A stretch of 64,000 nt of DNA, taken from Mixophyes australis (lineage: Eukaryota; Chordata; Amphibia; Anura; Limnodynastidae). Below, piece after piece: positions 45,660 through 54,277 of the stretch; the stretch's first letter is position 1; each line of letters opens with the position of its first letter. The DNA is taken from assembly GCA_036250195.1 (NCBI GenBank), contig JAVHZZ010000003.1, forward strand, positions 338,711,375-338,775,374, given 5' to 3'. The position numbers were made by a program, and so were the translations under genes. The notes below the pieces were generated by a model. The model saw nothing but the letters and a program-made list of their open reading frames with translations. It did no database searches and was not told the origin of the DNA.

Positions 45660-48063
45660 GTATACCCTCCTCTTCTTCCTCCTGTTTGAAGGAACCTTTT
45701 AAGAATTCTAGGAGCGTGAAGGTCTTGCTTGTCCACCCATGATCTCTCCTCTGGGCCAAATCCTTTCCAATGGACAAGAAATTGCTGTTTGCCACGAAGA
45801 ATGCGAGAGGCCAAGATCCGATTGACTTCGAATTCTGTTCCAGAAGAGGTTTGTATTGGTGGGGGACGACAGGGAGGTCGATAGAATTTATTGAGTACCA
45901 CTGGTCGTAGTAATGAGACATGAAAAGTATTATGACATCTCAGAGAAGGAGGAAGTTTCAATTTAAAGCATACAGGATTAATTACTTGCATGATGGTGTA
46001 CGGGCCAATAAATCGAGGAGCCATCTTCATAGAAGGAACTTTTAGTCTTAGGTCCCGGGTGGATAGCCATACTTGGTCTCCCACCTTTAAGAGAGGAGTG
46101 GCCCTCCGATGACGATCTGCAAAGATTTTGTGATGCTGAGTAGCCTTGAGTAAAGCCATCTTAGTCTTAGCCCAAATGAGAGAAAACTCCCGATAAAGAG
46201 TATCTACGGCTGGAACCGGTGAAGAGGACACTGGAAAAGGATCCGGAAACACAGGATGACTTCCATATACAATAAAGAATGGGGAGAATCCAGTAGACTC
46301 ATGAATGTGTTGGTTATGGGAGAACTCCGCCCAAGGAAGGAATTGAGACCATTTATTCTGATTGTCAGAGGTAAAACAGCGAAGAAATGTCTCGAGATCC
46401 TGATTGATTCGCTCCGTCTGTCCATTGGTTTGAGGATGATATCCCGAAGAGAATTTGAATTCTATGTTCAATTTCCTACAAAAGGTTCTCCAAAAACGGG
46501 ATGTGAATTGGACTCCACGGTCCGAAATGATCTCCTTCGGGCAACCATGTAATCTGAATATCTCCTTGATAAAGATATCTGCCAGACGACTGGCCGTGGG
46601 CAGTCCAGTTAGAGGAATAAAATGTGCCATCTTCGAAAATCGATCAATAACCACCCAGATAGTGGTAAACCCTGCACTGTGGGGTAGGTCTGTGATAAAA
46701 TCCATGGCCACACTTTCCCAAGGAGCATCGGGGATAGGGAGTGGACGAAGAAGGCCTGCCGGGACTCTTCTACAAGTCTTGTGTTGAGCACAAGTAGTGC
46801 AGGAAGCAATAAATTTACAAATATCGGCACGTACAGTAGGCCACCAGAAGCGACGGCAAAGCAACGATGTTGTCTTATTTATTCCAGCATGGCCGGCAAT
46901 GCGGGATGAATGAGCCCACTGCAGGGTCTTGAGCCGAAGACGAGGTTCCACAAATGACCGGCCTGGAGGAGGAGAGGACGTTTTGGTCCTAGTGAGGGCT
47001 ACAATATTAGAAGGATCAATAATATGCTGAGGAACCAACGGTCTTAAGCGATCGGAATCGTCAAATGAGCGAGATAATGCATCGGCACGTCCGTTCTTGG
47101 CTCCAGGGCAGAATGTGAGCTTCATGTTAAATCGAGCAAAGAAGGATGCCCAGCGGGCTTGCCGAGGATTAAGGCAACGAGCCTCTTGAATGAACACTAG
47201 GTTCCGATGGTCGGTAAACACAGTAACAGGAAATATAGCCCCCTCCAACAGATGTCGCCATTCCTCCAGAGCCGCCTTGATGGCCAGTAACTCCTTGTCC
47301 CCTATTCCATAATTACATTCACTTGGAAGAAATCGTCTGGAGAAAAACCCACACGGGTTGTGTGAGCCAGCAGGAGACTCTTGAAAAAGCACCGCCCCAA
47401 TGCCTACAGAGGATGCATCTACCTCTAAGAAGAAGGGTCGTTCTTGATCTGGCTGGGACAGAACTGGAGCTGAAGAAAATGCTTTCTTTAACATTATGAA
47501 GGCAGACATGGCTTCCGAGGACCAAACCCTGGGGTTGGCAGTCTTCCTGGTTAAAGCTGTAATGGGAGCTATAATGGTGGAGAATCCCTGACTAAATTGG
47601 CGATAATAGTTTGCAAAGCCAATGAACCTTTGAATCGCTTTAAGGCCTTGTGGCTGAGGCCAGTCCAGAATAGCTGACACCTTGGTGGGATCCATACAAA
47701 GACCTTGACCCGACACAATGAAACCAAGAAAAGGTACCTGGCTAATCTCAAACACACATTTCTCCAGCTTGCAGTAGAGGTGATGTTTCCGGAGTCTACG
47801 TAAGACCTCCTTTACTTGTTCCCAATGAGTTTTCAGATCTTTAGAAAATATTAATATATCGTCTAAATACACTACCACAGAAGTGTATAACAGGTCATGA
47901 AAGATATCGTTAACAAAGGTTTGGAAGATGGCTGGGGCGTTGCAGAGGCCGAAGGGCATCACCAGGTACTCGAAATGTCAATCTCTGGTGTTAAAGGCCG
48001 TTTTCCATTCGTCCCCCTTCTTGATGCGAATCAAATTATAGGCCCCACGGAGATCTAATTTGG
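45623..48063 (-). pseudogene. pol: Pol, second part: RT active site, RNase H, integrase, chromodomain
   Basis: After the one-base shift the frame also meets a TGA at 47978-47980, then stays open from 47977 to the stop at 45623 (779 residues from 47962). RT: VMPFGLCNAP and the YLDD active site near 47866. RNase H: FFLEVDASSVGIGAVLF and FTDHRNLVF. Integrase: HHCC zinc-binding part (HAGINKTT...CTTCAQHK), then the acidic triad in AMDFITDLP, EIISDRGVQF and GQTERINQD. A GPF/Y module (RFIGPYTIMQVINP) follows. Near the C-terminus is a chromodomain (FEVNRILASRILRGKQQFLV, HWKGF) that would read histone marks to target integration. The C-terminal codons run through the polypurine tract into the LTR. Apart from the two lesions, the domains look complete. 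Confidence 0.93.
45660..45684 (-). promoter_or_regulatory. Polypurine tract
   Basis: The minus strand reads CAGGAGGAAGAAGAGGAGGG, followed by TATAC at the edge of the 3' LTR. This is the primer for plus-strand DNA. It is at the same time coding for the end of pol (GGRRGG). Confidence 0.85.
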
Positions 48064-48957
48064 AAAAATTTGAGATCCACTGAGTTTGTCAAAGAGGTCA
48101 GAGATGAGAGGTAGTGGATATCGATTTTTTACAGTGATGCGGTTGAGAGGACGATAATCAATACAAGGCCGAAGAGACCCATCCTTCTTCTTAACGAAAA
48201 AAAACCCTGCACCCGCTGGGGAAGTGGATTTGCGGATAAATCCCCGTTTCAGGTTTTCCGAAATATATTGAGACATGGCTGACGTCTCTGGACGAGATAA
48301 AGGGTAGGTCCGCCCTTTGGGCATGGGTTGGTCAGGAGACAAAACAATAGCGCAATCCCAGGGACGATGAGGAGGCAAGATCTCCGCTTCCACCTTACTG
48401 AATACATCTTGGAATTCCATATAGGCCTCAGGAAGATGGGTTAGCTCGGAATGAGCCATCACTTGACATTTTGAAGGCAAGACTCTAGACAGACATTCAA
48501 AGCGACATCCTGAACCCCACGACATAACTTGAGCGTGGTCCCAATCCATCTGAGGAGAATGCTTTCTCAGCCACGGTAGCCCCAAGATGAGGGGATTAAT
48601 GGACCTCGGCAAAACCAAAAGTTGGATCAGCTCGCTATGAAGTACTCCTACCATCAACCGAACAGGAGAAGTCACGGAGAAGATGGAGCCGTGGGTGACA
48701 CGACTACCGTCGACTGCCGTCAGAGATAACGGTTGAGGCAATGGGTTTAAAGGTATTTGGAGCTGCGAAGCTAGATCCGCCGAAATGAAGTTCCCGGAGG
48801 AGCCGGAGTCCACAAAGGCCGTGGTGGAAAAGGTACCCTTGGGGGTGCTCAGGATGACAGCCATCTGAAATTCTGGGGAATTTTCTTTAGAATAGGGAGC
48901 AACTGTGGACTCTCCTAAAACGGCCTCCCCGCCACCGTTTAGGAGGAAGAGTTTCCC
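48055..48957 (-). pseudogene. pol: Pol, first part: protease and N-terminal half of RT, ends at a frameshift
   Basis: Entered by -1 frameshifting at 48957-48951, not at an ATG. The open frame reaches back to 49011 but that part overlaps gag. The aspartic protease site [10 protein letters not shown] is near 48810. The protease region ends around 48500 ([13 protein letters not shown]). RT begins near 48330 ([17 protein letters not shown]) with [20 protein letters not shown] and [14 protein letters not shown]. The frame is lost in a five-base A run at 48064-48068 (T run on the coding strand), where one base is missing. RT is therefore cut before its central motifs. This break makes the copy unable to produce working pol from one reading. 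Confidence 0.9.
48895..48957 (-). promoter_or_regulatory. -1 ribosomal frameshift signal: GGGAAAC, hairpin, possible pseudoknot
   Basis: Minus-strand GGGAAAC at 48957-48951 is read by gag as G-GGA-AAC, the required phase for slippage to GGG-AAA. The pol frame is -1 relative to gag and continues from this point without a stop. After a 5-base spacer (48950-48946) a strong hairpin follows. Its 5' arm CTCCTAAACGG (48945-48935) pairs with CCGTTTTAGGAG (48923-48912), one base bulged. GGGAG in the loop (48929-48925) can pair with CTCCC at 48899-48895 to give a pseudoknot. PEG10 uses the same heptamer. Confidence 0.85.
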
Positions 48958-49883
48958 GGTTTCTTGGGGCAAACTCTTAGCAGGTGTCCCGGATCTCCAC
49001 AATACAGACACAGGCGTTGTTTGAAGCGTCTCTCCCTCTCTTCAAGGGATAATTTAGAGCGTCCTACTTGCATTGGTTCGTCCACTGGCAGGATGGGATT
49101 TTGGAACTGGGGTGCTAGCCGTGGTATGAACCGTTTGCCAGGAGAGCGTTCCTGCGTGCGCTCTTGGTAGCGCAAATCCACCTTTATGCACATGGAGATG
49201 AGGGAATCTAACTCGGCCGGGAGTTCTCTGGAAATTAGCTCATCCTTAATCCGGTCAACCAGACCTTGCCAAAAGGTTGCCACCAGTGCTTCGTTATTCC
49301 ATTTTAACTCGGAAGCCAGGGTCTGAAATTGAACTGCGTATTGTCCCACGGACAGGTCACCTTGGCGGAGGTTTAACAAGCTAGTAGCTGCAGAAGCAAC
49401 TCTTCCGGGATCATCGAAGACTTTTCTAAAAGCTTCAATGAAGGAGTTGGAGCTATTAAGAAGTGGATCCCCTTGTTCCCATAAAGGTGAGGCCCAGGCA
49501 AGGGCTTGGCCACTGAGGAGGGAGATGAGAAAGGCTACCTTGGTGCGTTCTGAAGAAAAGGCCCCTGGGTTGCACTCAAATTGAATGGCACATTGGTTCA
49601 GAAAGCCCCTGCACTTCTTGGGATCACCGTCAAACTTTTCGGGTGTCGGGATGCGTAAACCGGAGGCCGCTGTAGAGACCGTAACCACACTGGATGCTGT
49701 GGATGCAGAAGAGGTTATGGCTGGTGTAGCGGGTGAAGCACTCTGAAATGTATCGAAGCGGGTAGCAATCCCTTGGACACATTGTAGGAGATGCGCTTGG
49801 GCTGCTTCTTGTTGCTCCACTCGTTGAGCCAAATGCAGGAGTAGGTCTTGAGCAGACGGTTCACCAGACCCCTCCGTTGTCAT
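48939..49883 (-). CDS. gag: Gag of the sushi-type element, 314 residues, intact
   Basis: Structural protein that would form the cytoplasmic particle. Residues 10-45 form a likely coiled coil ([20 protein letters not shown]). Residues about 85-235 are the retrotransposon gag (capsid-like) domain ([58 protein letters not shown]). A single CCHC zinc knuckle stands at about 292-305 ([14 protein letters not shown]). The same domain plan is kept in the domesticated PEG10/RTL proteins of mammals. The start is the first ATG after the primer site, 13 bases inside the LTR. The frame is open throughout. Its last codons overlap pol and contain the frameshift heptamer, and the stop lies within the downstream hairpin. 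Confidence 0.93.
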   Translation of the reverse strand: MTTEGSGEPSAQDLLLHLAQRVEQQEAAQAHLLQCVQGIATRFDTFQSASPATPAITSSASTASSVVTVSTAASGLRIPTPEKFDGDPKKCRGFLNQCAIQFECNPGAFSSERTKVAFLISLLSGQALAWASPLWEQGDPLLNSSNSFIEAFRKVFDDPGRVASAATSLLNLRQGDLSVGQYAVQFQTLASELKWNNEALVATFWQGLVDRIKDELISRELPAELDSLISMCIKVDLRYQERTQERSPGKRFIPRLAPQFQNPILPVDEPMQVGRSKLSLEERERRFKQRLCLYCGDPGHLLRVCPKKPGNSSS

Positions 49884-49884
49884 G

Positions 49885-49894
49885 GCCAGAGTAT
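49885..49894 (-). promoter_or_regulatory. Self-priming primer-binding site
   Basis: Two bases inside the 5' LTR, the minus strand reads ATACTCTGGC. This is the exact complement of GCCAGAGTAT, the predicted first ten bases of the element's own RNA (50260-50251). No complement to a tRNA 3' end starting TGG fits. Tf1 and vertebrate sushi elements are known to prime minus-strand DNA synthesis with the 5' end of their own transcript. The gag start codon follows after one base. Confidence 0.72.
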
Positions 49895-49896
49895 AC

Positions 49897-50496
49897 TGTC
49901 ACGACTGATAGTGGGTACCTGCTGTTGTTGGCGCAACTCAGAGGAAGGCGGGGAGTATGGACTCCGCTGCAGGGACACGCAGGTCGCGGTCCTTCCTAGA
50001 GTCCACAGTGAGATACAAGGAGGTGTCAGACAGGCCGGGTCAGCAACGTTCAGGTAGAAGAGGTACAAAGGGAAATCCAGAAGAATGGTGAGGCAAGCCG
50101 GGTCGGTAACTTTCAGGGAGAACAGTACAAAGGCAGAATCCAAATAGGGGTGGTCAAACGGTCCGGGTCAAAAGGTCACAAGCAGCACGAGGATAGTCAG
50201 GAACGAATACAGCAACTGGTATACACAAACGCTGGAGGCAGGAAGACCTGATACTCTGGCACTGGTGAGAGGGCTGGAAGAGGTTTAAATACTGTGGTAA
50301 CCCAATCAGAATCAGCGCTGCAGCACTGTCATACCTGCCGCCGGGAATCCTTCATAGCGTCCCGTTGCCTAGCAACGGGGCGCGTCATCACACCCAGAGG
50401 TCGGACGGCAGGGGGATCCGGAAGTGATGCGTCTGGTTGCTATGCAACCAGACGCGCTGTCAGCAGACAGGCGGCCGTGCGGAACGGCGCCTGACA
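49897..50496 (-). repeat. 5' LTR of the sushi element (600 bp)
   Basis: Same ends as the 3' LTR. The promoter side (U3) is 50261-50496, and R/U5 runs from 50260 to 49897. Open frames of 66-87 codons here recur identically in the 3' LTR and are not genes. Confidence 0.95.
50260..50310 (-). promoter_or_regulatory. Core promoter of the sushi 5' LTR
   Basis: On the minus strand: CTGATTGGG (inverted CCAAT, ~50302-50310), then TATTTAAA at 50284-50291, then a start at G50260 (GCCAGAGTAT...), 31 bases downstream of the TATA box. The start position is inferred from the TATA spacing and from complementarity to the primer site. Confidence 0.65.
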
Positions 50497-50501
50497 ATAT
50501 C

Positions 50502-50960
50502 AATATATCTATCTATATAGATATAAATTCTCCTATGTCGGCTGAATCACAAAATGTCAAGGCACAATCCTTGCCTCTCCAGCTTTATATAGTGCCTGAA
50601 CAGGCATATTCTGGCGCCATTTGTTCTGTGCAAACACCCAGGCGTGGAAACTCCCCTAATTGCATTGGTATGGCCCACTATCATAATTAAAGGGATATGA
50701 CAGGTACTCCACTCGGGACAAGTGAAAGGAAAGTGTATTTTAGATATGGTTTTGAAGGGAACTGCAACTTACGGATCTAGGCCCACACATGTCCTGAGAG
50801 CCAATCAGTGAGCAGAATGTTGAAAAGCCTCATTCACTTGCAAACATGAGGGTGGCTATCTTCACATGTATGGAGCTGCCAAGAGTCATGGAACACTTTT
50901 TGGGTCCAGTCCCACAATGTGCTGATTGAACGCAGCCTACAAAGCATTATCTACGTAGCA
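50502..50960 (-). mobile_element. Upstream part of the transposon interrupted by the sushi element
   Basis: 50780-50870 (CCACACATGTCCTGAGAGCC, TTCACTTGCAAACATGAGG) is the inverse of 6165-6240 in the + copy. It shows that the unit with the Myb/SANT-like gene extends across the sushi insertion. The retrotransposon is therefore younger than this transposon. Confidence 0.5.
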
Positions 50961-51548
50961 GATTGCTCAGCTCCAGCGCTGCTGTTACTGCTGGTACATA
51001 AGCTGCCTTATACACAGCAAAAACTGATAGCAATAGCCAAGCATTGTTTGTCAAAATAGATGTTATAAATATGTTGAATCACAAATATGCGAAAAATATA
51101 TCCAAATAAACCCATGCTATTTCAAGAATGTGTAAACTGTAAGTTCACCTGCTATGTCCGGGGAAATATGAAGTCAGCAATGAGTTTCAAATATCACGTC
51201 TGTCTAATATAAATTTACCACACAAACATAAGATAACATATATTTTACACATTAAAAACCTTCATTATCACGTTGAGAGACAATGTTAATAAACTGTTGT
51301 ACACTGTGTATAAGAAGTAGCAAAGAAGTAGCAACTGATTTCTTAGAATATACGTGTGAAATGCAATCACAGATTACTGATATTTGTATGTGACCACTGC
51401 CAACGTCCTAAATAATAAACACTACCTGGTATGCACTAGTAACACTAGTAAATTGTGTTTGGTGATTAAACCGTTTATATGTTGCAGCTGAAAAAACAGC
51501 CACTACTACTTATATGGTATATGATATTTTAACAATATTGCTAAACAA
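50961..51548. other. No gene seen
   Basis: AT-rich. Nothing recognised. Confidence 0.5.
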
Positions 51549-51551
51549 CAT

Positions 51552-51587
<36 letters not shown>

Positions 51588-51854
51588 GGCCATCTTTTCC
51601 ATTGGCCACGATGGGCAGCTGCCCGGGGGCCCCACGGGCAAGGGGGCCCCATAGGCACGGCTCTTAATGAGAATAAATAATCCTGCAAAAGAAAAAAACC
51701 TGAAAAAAAACCCTACAAGGGTCACTGAGCAAGTACATCTATCTATCTCTATATATCTATATCTATATCTGTATATGTATACATCTATATCTATATCTAG
51801 GGGCCCCGGTGCACTGCTTTGCCCGGGGGCCCATAATGTTGTTAAGATGGTCCT

Positions 51855-51922
<68 letters not shown>
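51549..51922. repeat. (TA)n array split by a hAT MITE
   Basis: TA runs at about 51549-51584 and 51856-51925, with the MITE between them. A minor (CTATAT)n stretch lies inside the MITE at 51738-51800. Confidence 0.9.
51585..51855. mobile_element. hAT-type MITE, relative of 21152-21626
   Basis: It starts CAGGGCCATCTTTTCC and ends AAGATGGTCCTG. Inner blocks GCCCGGGGGCCCC and GGGGCCCCGGTGCACTGCT are shared with the 21-kb copy, but the large central foldback is absent. The flanks ATATATAT and AGATATAT agree at 7 of 8 positions, though in a TA array this is weak proof. Confidence 0.75.
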
Positions 51923-51924
<2 letters not shown>

Positions 51925-51925
51925 A

Positions 51926-52344
51926 AGATGCCTATTTGTCACAGCTCTCCTGCACAGGGACAGGTAAGGTCCCAGGAACTCTGCACGGGGGAGCTGCATA
52001 CAGAGTTAATTCCCACACAGTCTTTCCCATCGCACACAAACACACAGGTGTGCCATATGCGTGTTATTGATTTATTGTCTGTGATTGGTTTGCAGTGTTT
52101 GGGTGGGGGTTAAAAGACTGTGTTGTTCATTTTATGTGGGTGACTGATGCTGGGAGAGCTGGCCAGTCACCAGGAGGTGTAAACAATGTGGCATTGTTTA
52201 CTGGTGTCAACCTAAGTATTGCTCTTTATTGTGATTCAAACAATAAAGCACCGTTTGATTTGAAGCTGTCTGTGTCTGATGTCTGCAGGGTGTCAGTGCC
52301 AGAAGTACTACAAGTGATTTCAGAAATGCTACAAGAAGGCTAAA

Positions 52345-52345
<1 letters not shown>
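51926..52345 (+). other. Unassigned; weak LTR-like features
   Basis: Contains TGTCACAGCTCTCCTGCACA (from 51937), a CAATAAAGC polyadenylation-type signal near 52240 and a GT-rich region after it. These could be the remains of an LTR. No second end, duplication or coding sequence found. The 82-codon frame at 52095-52343 is not recognised. Confidence 0.25.
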
Positions 52346-52347
<2 letters not shown>

Positions 52348-52387
<40 letters not shown>

Positions 52388-52598
52388 GTATATATGTATA
52401 TGTGTGTGTATATACGTGTGTGTGTGTGTATGTATGTATGTGCATATATGTATATGTGTGTGTGTATATACGTGTGTGTGTGTGTATATGTATGTATGCA
52501 TGTATGTATGTGTATATATTTATATGTGTGCGTGTATATGTGTGCGCGTGTGTGTGTATATGTGTGTATATATGTGTGTGTGTATATGTGTGTCTGTA

Positions 52599-52655
<57 letters not shown>

Positions 52656-52670
52656 ATATATATGTATGTA
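52348..52670. repeat. Compound GT/AT microsatellite
   Basis: (GT)n at 52348-52378, then GTAT/GTGTATATAC mosaics, and (TA)n at 52603-52643. Cys/Val/Tyr-rich open frames in every phase are artefacts. Confidence 0.93.
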
Positions 52671-52674
52671 TATG

Positions 52675-53082
52675 CAGGGCCGCCTTCAGAAAAAATCGGG
52701 CCCAGTACATTCTTTCTTTTTCTTAAAATACAATTCTTTAAGCTGTGATGTATAACATACTTGAAGGTTATTATATGTCAGATGCTTTTGTGCCTTTATG
52801 CACATTTCTTCAAACTCTTTATTTAGTTTACCCCTCATTCAAATATTACCTCTTAATACCGACAGTTTCCCAAAATACAGGATCATCAGTGTACTGCTGA
52901 TTATCATTTAAGAATTACACCCACTACTATCTAAAAATCCCTTTATCTTCTGGGGTGAGGCAAACCTAAGTGGACATCTCATGGTATATGTTTAACGCCA
53001 AAGAAAACCATACCAGGGCATGATCTAAGATCAGTATTGGTTCGAACCTCACATAAGTAAGACTACGTGGATCAATTGGTTA
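52675..53082. other. No gene seen; possible hAT-type left end
   Basis: CAGGGCCGCCTTCAGAAAAA at 52676 resembles the start of the 21152 family. No right end follows. The remainder is AT-rich. Confidence 0.35.
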
Positions 53083-53392
53083 GTGGCTTAGTGGTTATAA
53101 CTTCTACCTCACAGCTCTGAGGTCATGAGTTCAATTCCCAACCATGGCCTTAGCTGTTTGGAGTTTGTATGTTCTCCCCGTGTTTGCGTGGGTTTCCTCT
53201 CACACTCCAAAAGCATAGTAGTAGGTTAATTGGCTGCTATAATATTGTCCTTAGTGTCTCTCAGTCTATGTGTGTGTATGTTAGCGAATTTAGACTGTAA
53301 GCTCCAATGGGGCAGGGACTGATGTGAGTGAGTTCTCTGAACAGCTCTGCGGAATTAGTGGCACTATATAAATTGTTGATGATGATGATCAA
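53083..53392 (+). mobile_element. SINE, + copy with a 26-base gap in the central domain
   Basis: The landmarks are present from TAGTGGTTATAACTTCTACC to the (GAT)n end. The central domain jumps from GTGGGTTTCCTC to CACACTCC, lacking the usual GGGTGCTCCGGTTTCC block. The two copies of TTTCCTC in the normal domain would allow such a deletion. Confidence 0.83.
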
Positions 53393-53589
53393 TCAAAATA
53401 TATATAATTGGGTAAAAGAGCCTCTTGGCCTGCTTCGCTAGCCCTGGTTTCCCTATTTTCTTAAGCTTCGGCTTTCTTCTCGCTGATTTCTACCATCCCT
53501 TTCACTATCTGTCCCAGAAATCATCTGATTTGCTTTACCCTGTTACCTGTGTTTGTATATATTTTTGCATCATGTTGTGTCTTGGCTCT

Positions 53590-53680
53590 GTTTTCTGTAT
53601 ATGTAATGTACGGCGCTGCGGACCCTTTGTGGTGCCTTATAAGTCAAAGATAATAATAATAATAATAATAATAAAAAGAG
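53590..53680 (+). repeat. LINE/SINE-type 3' tail with (AAT)n
   Basis: TACGGCGCTGCGGACCCTTTG and GTGCCTTATAAGTC lead into AATAATAATAAT at 53650-53673. This is a tail type distinct from the main SINE. The body upstream (53425-53590) is unrecognised. Confidence 0.55.
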
Positions 53681-54277
53681 CCAAAATCATTGACAAGGCA
53701 TGTCTAGTACATTTCATCATGGTATGTAGTTCTCCATATATCCACTAGCTGGAGCTGGAGGCTAATATAATCTATACCAAATGTAGTGCTTTTTTTGTGC
53801 ATGTTTCATTATCGGTTGGCTGTCTAAATCTGCATCAGCTTTAATATAATATAATATAATAAAGTGACCACCCGTAACAATTTGACCATAAGGGAAACTG
53901 TACAGTCATGCTATTATGTTTAAAAACCATGTAAGCATGTTACATAATGCAAATATTCACTCATTTATAGTCATATCTATTATTACATGATCCTGTTCAG
54001 TGTTAAAACCCCCAGTAAGTGGTAATGCTATACCCTTTTTAATCAGTGCTAACCCTCTAGCTTTAGAAGTACATAAGGCAAATGTTGTTTTATTCAAGCA
54101 ATTGTTTTTTAATTTAACACGTTCAGCTTTCATTAAGCAGGTTTCCTGTAGTTGGGCTAAATTAATTTCATTTTATGCAAATTTGTGAGTGCTTTTCTTC
54201 TTTTAATCAGGGGGTTTATACATCTAGCCGTATGTCTGTCATAGCATAAACAATTCAGTCATATAGTGTAATATGTT
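53681..54277. other. No gene seen
   Basis: AT-rich. A small (AATAT)n run lies near 53842-53861. Nothing else. Confidence 0.5.

Larger units (their letters stand above)
45017..50496 (-). mobile_element. Sushi-type (Tf1/sushi chromovirus) LTR retrotransposon, nearly complete
   Basis: 5.48 kb, transcribed from the minus strand. Order: 5' LTR 49897-50496, self-complementary primer site, gag, -1 frameshift signal, pol (protease, RT, RNase H, integrase, chromodomain), polypurine tract, 3' LTR 45017-45659. ATATC is duplicated at 45012-45016 and 50497-50501. There is no env. The single CCHC knuckle, the chromodomain and the self-priming site place it with the vertebrate Tf1/sushi group, from which PEG10 and the RTL genes derive. 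Two lesions in RT make this copy defective. The LTRs differ by one 43-bp indel and a few substitutions, so it is young. Confidence 0.95.

Noticed and set aside
48055..49011. Pol starting at the ATG at 49011
   Set aside because: The first codons overlap gag and are not pol-like. The frameshift heptamer at 48957-48951 explains entry into this frame.
45017..50496. Endogenous retrovirus
   Set aside because: No env, a single CCHC knuckle, a chromodomain at the end of pol and a self-priming site. These traits fit a Tf1/sushi chromovirus.
52348..52643. Z-DNA forming regulatory site
   Set aside because: Possible physically for GT runs, but nothing in the sequence links it to a gene here.
52346..52755. 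Three overlapping Cys/Val/Tyr frames
   Set aside because: GT/AT microsatellite read in all phases.
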